DNA of 10,465 bases from an uncultured Acetatifactor sp. (lineage in GTDB: Bacteria; Bacillota; Clostridia; Lachnospirales; Lachnospiraceae), in contig CAJTPH010000052.1 in assembly GCA_910578215.1 (NCBI GenBank), forward strand, positions 7,412 to 17,876, in the 5' to 3' direction. Position numbers and translations under genes: made by a program. A model generated the notes under the pieces. The model saw only the letters and a list, made by a program, of their open reading frames with translations, had not been told where the DNA came from and made no database searches. Below, piece after piece: positions 6,035-10,465 of this stretch (positions within the stretch are counted from its first letter, which is position 1; every line of letters starts with the position of its first letter).

Positions 6035-6283
6035 ATGCGCAAATACGAGGAAGGTCAGGGCAGAAAACTGACAGAGGTGGTTTGTAACAGGTGTGGGAGA
6101 AGGCTGAAGGTGGAAAACGGCTATCTGAGGGAGGACTGTATTGCCGTGGACAAGACCTTCGGATATTTCAGCCGTAAGGACGGCATTTCGACACACTTTG
6201 ACCTTTGTGAGGACTGCTTCGACGAATTGGCGGCACAGTTTGCGGTGCCGGCAGAGACCGATGTGGAGACGGAGCTTTTGTAA
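6035..6283 (+). CDS. Small zinc-ribbon-like protein of unknown function
   Basis: I do not recognise a named family. The 82-residue protein carries two CxxC knuckles, CNRC (residues 17-20, followed by GRR) and CEDC (58-61), the arrangement of a treble-clef or zinc ribbon that binds one zinc ion; a fifth cysteine is at 35. The segment between the knuckles is polar with aromatic residues (DKTFGYFSRKDGISTHFDL), and the protein ends in an acidic tail. The start ATG at 6035 has AAAGGG at 6021-6026, eight bases upstream. It has no signal peptide or membrane helix and is probably cytosolic. It stands alone between rimI and rnz, about 180 bases from rimI and 97 from rnz. Similar short C4 proteins in Firmicutes are uncharacterised. 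The reading frame is real by its RBS and motif; any function would be a guess. Confidence 0.7.
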   Translation: MRKYEEGQGRKLTEVVCNRCGRRLKVENGYLREDCIAVDKTFGYFSRKDGISTHFDLCEDCFDELAAQFAVPAETDVETELL

Positions 6284-6310
6284 GCGGATGTCAGGATAAA
6301 CGGACGGCTG

Positions 6311-6359
6311 ATAACATAAGCTTTTAATGATTTTTTAATTTATGTTATGCTGTTACAAT
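6311..6359 (+). promoter_or_regulatory. Promoter with overlapping inverted repeat ahead of rnz
   Basis: TG-T-TACAAT (TACAAT at 6354-6359, TG at 6351-6352) is an extended -10 element; the -35 position is only a T run. A 9-bp inverted repeat, ATAACATAA (6311-6319) and TTATGTTAT (6340-6348), ends just before the -10. Transcription would begin near 6366, leaving a leader of only about 15 bases before the rnz start. The dyad could be an operator or a hairpin; no regulator is identified. Confidence 0.4.
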
Positions 6360-6380
6360 AATTTAACCGGGGTAAGAAAT

Positions 6381-7292
6381 ATGTTGGATGTAAGCCTGCT
6401 GGGAACAGGGGGGATGATGCCGCTGCCTTATCGGTGGCTCACCGCCCTGATGCTTAGATATAACGGAAAAAGCATACTGATCGATTGCGGCGAGGGCACG
6501 CAGATAGCTCTCAGGGAAAAGGGGTGGAGCCCCAAGCCCATCGATATTATCTGTTTTACCCATTATCACGCGGATCATATCAGCGGGCTCCCCGGCATGC
6601 TGCTTACCATGGGAAATGCGGAGAGGACGGAGCCGCTTTTGCTGATAGGTCCCAAGGGGCTTTCGAGAGTGGTGAATGCGCTGCGTATCATTGCGCCGGA
6701 GCTTCCCTTTGAAATAGAATGCAGGGAGATCACGGAGGCGGAGCAGACATTTTTTTTCGACGGATTTGATATTAAGGCTTTCAAGGTGAACCATAGTGTG
6801 GTATGCTATGGATATAGTATGACGGTAACTCGCGGAGGGCGCTTTGACAGGGAACGGGCTTTGGAGCAGCAGATTCCGCTGAAGCTCTGGAGCAGGCTGC
6901 AGAAGGGGGAGACGATCACGGAGGGCGGCGTGACATATACGCCAGACATGGTGCTCGGCAGTCCGCGCAGGGGGCTGAAGGTAACCTACTGTACGGATAC
7001 CAGGCCCACGGATGTGATCGCTGCCAACGCTGTGGGCGCCGACCTGTTGATTTTGGAGGGCATGTACGGCGAGCATGACAAACTGGAGAAGGCCAGGGAA
7101 AATAAGCATATGACCATGTATGAGGCGGCAAAGATAGCGCGTGCGGCACAGGTGCCGGAGCTGTGGCTGACTCATTACAGTCCTTCGTTGACACATCCGG
7201 AGGAATATCTCGGCGAGGTGCGCAAGCTTTTTCCGAATACAGTCGCCGCAAGGGATGGGAGAACCGTTGAGCTAAATTTTGACGAGGAGTAA
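6381..7292 (+). CDS. rnz: Ribonuclease Z (tRNA 3' endonuclease)
   Basis: RNase Z is a zinc-dependent metallo-beta-lactamase-fold endonuclease that cuts pre-tRNAs after the discriminator base when no CCA is encoded. The 303-residue length matches the short form (about 300). Zinc ligands fall where expected from the B. subtilis enzyme: HYHADH at residues 61-66 (His61, His63, Asp65, His66), His138 in FKVNHSV, Asp206 in CTDTRP, and His265 in LTHYSPS; His243 in KHMTMYEAA fits the catalytic-site histidine. The flexible arm that grips tRNA is present but divergent (about 160-177, QQIPLKLWSRLQKGE), lacking the usual Pro-Gly-rich form. The start is ATG at 6381 with GGGG at 6369-6372; an upstream in-frame start would overlap the promoter. 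Two tRNA genes without CCA lie downstream. A related MBL hydrolase is the less likely alternative. Confidence 0.85.
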   Translation: MLDVSLLGTGGMMPLPYRWLTALMLRYNGKSILIDCGEGTQIALREKGWSPKPIDIICFTHYHADHISGLPGMLLTMGNAERTEPLLLIGPKGLSRVVNALRIIAPELPFEIECREITEAEQTFFFDGFDIKAFKVNHSVVCYGYSMTVTRGGRFDRERALEQQIPLKLWSRLQKGETITEGGVTYTPDMVLGSPRRGLKVTYCTDTRPTDVIAANAVGADLLILEGMYGEHDKLEKARENKHMTMYEAAKIARAAQVPELWLTHYSPSLTHPEEYLGEVRKLFPNTVAARDGRTVELNFDEE

Positions 7293-7336
7293 CAGCGTGC
7301 CGACATATTCCGTCGTGGCATGCTGAGTAAAACGGT

Positions 7337-7915
7337 ATGAAAAAGAAAACTGTTGTTTTGACGATTATTATAATGCTGGTTATTGTAGGCTTAATTGGGG
7401 CTTATACTTTTTTTGCGCAGCGTGCCTACAGAAATACCAACAACATGAAACTCTCACAGGTTCAGCTTGTGTTGTCCTATGATCTTCAGAACAATTATCC
7501 GGCGACAGTGAAGGAGGTTATCAAGTTTTATACGGAGATTCAAAAATGCTTTTATAATGAGGAGTATACGGACGAAGAACTGGAGGCTCTGGGTATGAAG
7601 GCAAGAGAGCTTTATGATGACGAACTGCTTGACGCAAATGAGATCAGCACCTATATGCAGAAGCTGAAGGAGGATATCGGCAGCTATAAAATAAATAACC
7701 GGCGTATGACAAGCGCGCTGCCGGGTGCAAGCACAAGCGTCTTTTACTTTGAGGAGGACGGCTATAAGTTTGCACGGATTCGCTGCGGGTATACCATTAA
7801 GGAAAATTACGACAGCAAAAATGTGGCTATCCTTTATCTGCTCAGGCAGGACAGCAATAAGCGGTGGAAGATCTATGGATGGCAGCATGAGCAGGTCTTA
7901 AACACTGCAAATTAG
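7337..7915 (+). CDS. Membrane-anchored extracytoplasmic protein of unknown function
   Basis: The 192-residue protein starts with a basic N-terminus (MKKK) and one membrane helix (about residues 5-27) and then continues as a soluble, charged domain outside the membrane, presumably a signal anchor with the rest outside the cell. No lipobox or cleavage site is clear. The domain begins with an alpha-helical part (residues 35-118) including YPATVKEVIKFYTEIQKCFY and a DEELEALGMKARELYDDELL acidic helix. It ends in a beta-rich part (about 135-190) with VFYFEEDGYKFARIRCGY and KRWKIYGWQHEQ, resembling a cystatin or NTF2-like fold. It recalls Lachnospiraceae proteins classed as a domain of unknown function (possibly DUF6715), from memory only. 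The start ATG at 7337 has only a weak ribosome binding site. It follows rnz by 44 bases, and a long hairpin comes after it. Confidence 0.65.
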   Translation: MKKKTVVLTIIIMLVIVGLIGAYTFFAQRAYRNTNNMKLSQVQLVLSYDLQNNYPATVKEVIKFYTEIQKCFYNEEYTDEELEALGMKARELYDDELLDANEISTYMQKLKEDIGSYKINNRRMTSALPGASTSVFYFEEDGYKFARIRCGYTIKENYDSKNVAILYLLRQDSNKRWKIYGWQHEQVLNTAN

Positions 7916-7956
7916 GTCGACAAAAACAGCCTTCCCGCGCCGAAATTTTTTTAGAG

Positions 7957-8018
7957 TCATTTTTTCCCGCTGTCTGTGCCGAAGGGCGGGAACAGCACAG
8001 ACAGCGGATGAAAAATGA
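7957..8018 (+). promoter_or_regulatory. Long two-part hairpin upstream of tsaD with competing pairings
   Basis: An outer 8-bp helix (TCATTTTT 7957-7964 with AAAAATGA 8011-8018) and an inner 13-bp helix (CCGCTGTCTGTGC 7967-7979 with GCACAGACAGCGG 7995-8007) are separated by a small internal loop. The 15-base apical loop contains GCGGGAA (7986-7992), which is complementary to TTCCCGC at 7964-7970 inside the stem and to a second TTCCCGC at 7932-7938. No T run follows on either strand, so this is not a standard terminator. A regulatory leader, an mRNA processing site or a transcription boundary are possible. Confidence 0.55.
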
Positions 8019-8022
8019 TTCC

Positions 8023-8052
8023 TTGGGAGGACGGGAAGTACGGATATACAGT
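8023..8052 (+). promoter_or_regulatory. Candidate promoter of tsaD-ispD
   Basis: TTGGGA (8023-8028) and TACAGT (8047-8052) are 18 bases apart, directly after the long hairpin and about 43 bases before the tsaD start. An alternative -10 is TATACA at 8045-8050. The match is modest. Confidence 0.3.
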
Positions 8053-8094
8053 ATTGTAATTTAAAAATTGTTTCCGGGACAGGGGGATAGGACG

Positions 8095-9162
8095 GTGGAA
8101 CAACAGAATAAAGAGGATGTCCTGATACTGGCGATTGAGACATCCTGCGACGAGACAGCGGCTTCCGTGGTAAAAAATGGCAGGGAGGTGCTGTCGAATG
8201 TTATTTATACGCAGATTGCGCTGCACACCCTGTACGGGGGAGTTGTGCCGGAAATAGCCTCCCGAAAGCATATCGAAAAAATAAATCAGGTGATAGAGGA
8301 AGCGCTGCGGCAGGCGGAGGTGACGCTGGGGGACATTTCTGCGATTGCGGTGACATACGGGCCGGGGCTGGTAGGGGCATTGCTGGTGGGAGTTTCGGAG
8401 GCGAAGGCGCTCAGCTTTGCGGCGGGGATACCGCTGGTGGGGGTTCACCATATCAGCGGCCACATCAGTGCGAACTATATAGAGTATCCGGAGCTGGAGC
8501 CGCCCTTTGTATGCATGGTTGCCTCAGGTGGGCATTCCCATCTGGTAGTGGTAAAGGACTACGGCGAGTATGAGATTATCGGAAGAACAAGGGACGACGC
8601 TGCGGGGGAGGCCTTCGACAAGGTAGCGCGGGCAATCGGTCTGGGCTATCCGGGCGGTCCCAAGATAGACAGGCTTTCCAGGGAGGGAAATCCGGACGCG
8701 GTATCCTTTCCCAGGGCAAGGGTGGCAGAAAACCAGTATGATTTCAGCTTCAGCGGCTTGAAATCGGCTGTGCTGAACTATTTAAATTCCTGTCAGATGA
8801 AGGGTGAGGAAATCAATCAGGCGGATGTTGCGGCTTCCTTCCAGAAGGCGGTGATCGACGTGCTGGTGGAGCATTCCATTCACGCGGTTAAGGAATTTGG
8901 CTATGACAGATTTGCCATTGCGGGGGGCGTGGCATCCAATTCCTCCCTGCGAGCCGCTTTTGAAGAACAGTGTGCCGGGCAGGGAATTCGTTTCTTTCAT
9001 CCTTCGCCTGCGCTTTGTACGGATAATGCGGCGATGATTGGAGCGGCGGGATACTATGAATATATAAAGGGAGTTCGCCACGGGTATGATTTAAATGCGG
9101 TTCCGAACCTGAAGCTGAGTGAAAATACGTCAGCTACCGTGGCAGATAAAGGTTTTTCTTGA
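8095..9162 (+). CDS. tsaD: tRNA t6A threonylcarbamoyltransferase TsaD
   Basis: TsaD is the catalytic subunit that transfers the threonylcarbamoyl group from threonylcarbamoyl-AMP to A37 of ANN-decoding tRNAs, with TsaB and TsaE. The 355-residue protein is of normal length and shows the whole ASKHA fold: AIETSCDETAASVV (13-26), YGPGLVGALLVG (88-99), metal-binding HHISGH with His119 and His123, MVASGGHSHL (141-150), the GRTRDDAAGEAFDKVAR nucleotide loop (163-179), GGVASNS (277-283), and the third metal ligand Asp310 in CTDNAAMIG. The start is GTG at 8095 behind AGGGGG (8081-8086). An upstream in-frame TTG would add nine residues before the family start and is rejected. It lies about 2.2 kb from tsaE-tsaB-rimI and is followed after 19 bases by ispD, so the two are likely cotranscribed. 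Confidence 0.97.
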   Translation: MEQQNKEDVLILAIETSCDETAASVVKNGREVLSNVIYTQIALHTLYGGVVPEIASRKHIEKINQVIEEALRQAEVTLGDISAIAVTYGPGLVGALLVGVSEAKALSFAAGIPLVGVHHISGHISANYIEYPELEPPFVCMVASGGHSHLVVVKDYGEYEIIGRTRDDAAGEAFDKVARAIGLGYPGGPKIDRLSREGNPDAVSFPRARVAENQYDFSFSGLKSAVLNYLNSCQMKGEEINQADVAASFQKAVIDVLVEHSIHAVKEFGYDRFAIAGGVASNSSLRAAFEEQCAGQGIRFFHPSPALCTDNAAMIGAAGYYEYIKGVRHGYDLNAVPNLKLSENTSATVADKGFS

Positions 9163-9181
9163 CAGAAACGGGGGAGCTGGT

Positions 9182-9901
9182 ATGCCGGATAAGGAAAAGC
9201 GCCGTACAGCCATCGTGCTTGCTGCGGGCAGCGGAAGCCGTATGGGGAGCGACGTTCCCAAACAGTTTATGACGCTTGGGGATAAGCCGCTTATTTACTA
9301 TTCCCTGCGGACGATGGAGCGGTCGGAAATTATTGACGACTGTATCCTGGTGACAGGGAAAGAAGATATTCCTTATGTAGAGTCGGAGATTGTAAATAAA
9401 TTCGGGCTGCATAAGGTGAAAGCCGTTATTGCAGGCGGAAACGAGAGATATGAATCCGTATTTCGGGGTCTGCAGGCTATGGAAAGCCGGGACGGATATG
9501 TCTTTATCCACGACGGGGCCCGTCCGTTTCTGACGGAGGAAATTCTGTCCGGAACCTATGAGGCGGTAAAAAAATACAACGCGTGTGTGGCGGCAATGCC
9601 GGTGAAGGATACCGTCAAAATTGCCGACGGGGATGACTTTGCGGTTCAGACGCCCAACCGCAGCTTTGTTTGGGCTGTGCAGACCCCCCAGGTTTTTGAA
9701 GCCGGGCTGATCTGCAGGGCTTACGAGATGCTCTTTGAGAGGCTCAGGGGGCTTAAGGACAAAAACCTCTCCGTGACGGACGACGCCATGGTGGCCGAGT
9801 CAATGCTGGGAATCCGGGTAAAGCTGGTAAGGGCTTCCTATGAAAACATTAAAATAACCACGCCGGAGGACATGAAAACGGCCCTTGGCTTTCTGGGATA
9901 A
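9182..9901 (+). CDS. ispD: 2-C-methyl-D-erythritol 4-phosphate cytidylyltransferase IspD
   Basis: IspD catalyses the third step of the MEP pathway, joining CTP and methylerythritol 4-phosphate to give CDP-methylerythritol for isoprenoid synthesis. The 239-residue length is typical. The CTP-binding motif LAAGSGSRMG is at residues 13-22, with the conserved Lys27 in PKQF. VFIHDGARPFL (about 106-116), PVKDTVK (about 140-146), WAVQTPQVF (about 161-169), TDDAMVAE (about 199-206) and NIKITTPEDM (about 226-235) complete the family pattern. The start is ATG at 9182 with GGGGAG at 9170-9176; a frame extended upstream into tsaD is possible but lacks family sequence. It lies 19 bases after tsaD and is the last gene of that unit. 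IspF is not in the window. No convincing terminator follows, only a short GCCC/GGGC stem near 9914. Confidence 0.95.
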   Translation: MPDKEKRRTAIVLAAGSGSRMGSDVPKQFMTLGDKPLIYYSLRTMERSEIIDDCILVTGKEDIPYVESEIVNKFGLHKVKAVIAGGNERYESVFRGLQAMESRDGYVFIHDGARPFLTEEILSGTYEAVKKYNACVAAMPVKDTVKIADGDDFAVQTPNRSFVWAVQTPQVFEAGLICRAYEMLFERLRGLKDKNLSVTDDAMVAESMLGIRVKLVRASYENIKITTPEDMKTALGFLG

Positions 9902-9951
9902 GCGTTTCAATATGCCCGGGAGGGCCCGAAAAAACAGGAAAAATGCCGGCG

Positions 9952-9981
9952 GAAAAAAAGTTGAAAAAAAGTTGAAAAAAG
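9952..9981 (+). repeat. A-tract direct repeats upstream of the tRNA promoter
   Basis: Units of the form GTTG plus six or seven A recur with a period near 10 bases between about 9952 and 9981 and end at the -35 box. Phased A-tracts directly upstream of a strong promoter are consistent with DNA curvature or an UP element that recruits RNA polymerase alpha subunits. Confidence 0.5.
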
Positions 9982-9984
9982 TTG

Positions 9985-10013
9985 TTGACAATATGGGATC
10001 TTTTTGATAGAAT
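9985..10013 (+). promoter_or_regulatory. Strong sigma-A promoter of the tRNA-Ser genes
   Basis: TTGACA (9985-9990) is perfect and TAGAAT (10008-10013) differs from consensus at one base, with an exact 17-base spacer. Transcription should begin near 10020. A 6-bp hairpin GCCGTC (10021-10026) with GACGGC (10033-10038) would lie at the extreme 5' end of the transcript, directly before the first tRNA. Confidence 0.85.
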
Positions 10014-10044
10014 AATTTTTGCCGTCAGGACAGACGGCGCACTT

Positions 10045-10130
10045 GGAGAGATATCGAAGTGGTCATAACGAGGCGGTCTTGAAAACCGTTTGTCCGCAAG
10101 GGCGCGTGGGTTCGAATCCCACTCTCTCCG
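10045..10130 (+). tRNA. tRNA-Ser(UGA)
   Basis: The acceptor stem pairs GGAGAGA (10045-10051) with TCTCTCC (10123-10129), with discriminator G10130. The anticodon stem GCGGT/ACCGT (one G-U) holds the loop CTTGAAA with anticodon TGA at 10080-10082, reading UCA and related serine codons. A long variable arm (about 10090-10105, GTCC/GGGC type) is the class II mark of tRNA-Ser. The T arm is GTGGG-TTCGAAT-CCCAC. CCA is not encoded, so RNase Z and a CCA-adding enzyme are expected to finish the 3' end. Confidence 0.96.
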
Positions 10131-10193
10131 CTTGGGGGACAGGCAAAACCGCTCCCGTAGGTTAAATATAAAAAAGTGTGATTCTACTTACTT

Positions 10194-10282
10194 GGAGAAG
10201 TACCCAAGAGGCCGAAGGGACACCCCTGGAAAGGGTGCAGGTCGTTAATAGCGGCGCGAGGGTTCAAATCCCTCCTTCTCCG
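10194..10282 (+). tRNA. tRNA-Ser(GGA)
   Basis: The acceptor stem pairs GGAGAAG (10194-10200) with CTTCTCC (10275-10281), with discriminator G10282. The anticodon stem CACCC/GGGTG encloses CTGGAAA with anticodon GGA at 10228-10230, reading UCC and UCU. The variable arm (about 10238-10256) is long, as in class II tRNAs, and the T arm is GAGGG-TTCAAAT-CCCTC. CCA is not encoded. It lies 63 bases after the first tRNA with no clear separate promoter or terminator, so both are probably made as one transcript. Confidence 0.96.
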
Positions 10283-10465
10283 TTGGCGAAATCATTGTCT
10301 GTGTAAGGCAATGCCCGTTTGGCTTTTGGGTTCGGTGAAAGCTTCACCTGACAAAATACTATTTGCCTGACGAGATATTTTTCCGCCTATTGAATTTTGA
10401 ATGATCGATGTAAAAGATCTGAGAAATGAACCTTGACAAGTAAACAGTAATGCAACCCTGAAAAA
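10283..10465 (+). other. Region after the tRNAs with no recognised gene
   Basis: I find no gene here. A short hairpin GGTGAA-AGC-TTCACC lies at 10334-10348 without a following T run. TTGACA occurs at 10433-10438, but no -10 box lies 16-18 bases downstream within the window. The last 40 bases may belong to the next element, which cannot be judged. Confidence 0.4.

Noticed and set aside
6363..7196. Long open frame of 277 codons on the minus strand
   Set aside because: It lies opposite rnz, has no recognisable protein pattern or clear ribosome binding site, and mirrors the codon bias of the + strand gene.
7957..8018. The long hairpin before tsaD as an intrinsic terminator
   Set aside because: No T run follows the stem on either strand; the A and T runs are inside the stem itself.
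7957..8463. Open frame of 168 codons on the minus strand across the tsaD start
   Set aside because: It runs opposite the conserved N-terminus of tsaD and through the hairpin, with a composition (many His, Arg, Pro, Gln) typical of a shadow frame.
9914..9934. GCCC/GGGC stem after ispD as a terminator
   Set aside because: The stem has only four pairs and is followed by A, not T, on the + strand.
10433..10465. TTGACA near the end as a promoter
   Set aside because: No -10-like hexamer is found at 16-18 bases downstream before the window ends.

Overview
The window looks like a chromosome segment of an anaerobic Clostridia species, most likely a Lachnospiraceae. The grounds are an FMN riboswitch driving a RibU-type ECF riboflavin transporter, a MEP-pathway gene, tRNA genes without an encoded CCA, frequent GTG starts, and protein styles familiar from that family. 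No database search was possible, so the taxon is an inference. Every gene I can support is on the + strand.

Region 1 (1-2281) is the end of a decayed prophage. It is visibly more AT-rich than the rest. It holds a tape-measure-like tail protein with a long coiled coil, an intrinsic terminator, a 95-residue phage-type protein of unknown role, and a 62-codon reading frame. The start of that frame resembles a Tn916-type excisionase and its end resembles the C-terminus of a tyrosine integrase. I read it as a deletion scar joining xis to int, marking the edge of the former prophage.

Region 2 (2278-3582) is the riboflavin uptake unit. A promoter candidate overlaps the stop codon of the integrase remnant. 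It is followed by a full FMN aptamer with a transcription terminator, a hairpin-rich leader, ribU, and one or two terminators.

Region 3 (3628-5851) is a tight operon: a YcxB-like membrane protein, tsaE, tsaB and rimI. Region 4 (5905-7915) holds a small zinc-ribbon-like protein, an RNase Z with its own extended -10 promoter and a dyad, and a membrane-anchored protein of unknown function. Region 5 (7957-9901) begins with a striking long hairpin, followed by tsaD and ispD. TsaB, TsaD and TsaE together make the t6A37 modification of ANN-decoding tRNAs; the tsaE-tsaB-rimI group is separated from tsaD by about 2.2 kb.

Region 6 (9950-10282) is a strong promoter with A-tract repeats and a leader hairpin, then two tRNA-Ser genes (UGA and GGA). 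Neither encodes CCA, so both should need RNase Z, whose gene lies about 3 kb upstream. The last 183 bases hold no gene I can recognise. The window is therefore mostly core tRNA-maturation, cofactor and isoprenoid genes next to a broken prophage. I did not see a clear new multi-gene system. The items most worth a second look are the xis-int scar and the switch-like hairpin before tsaD.
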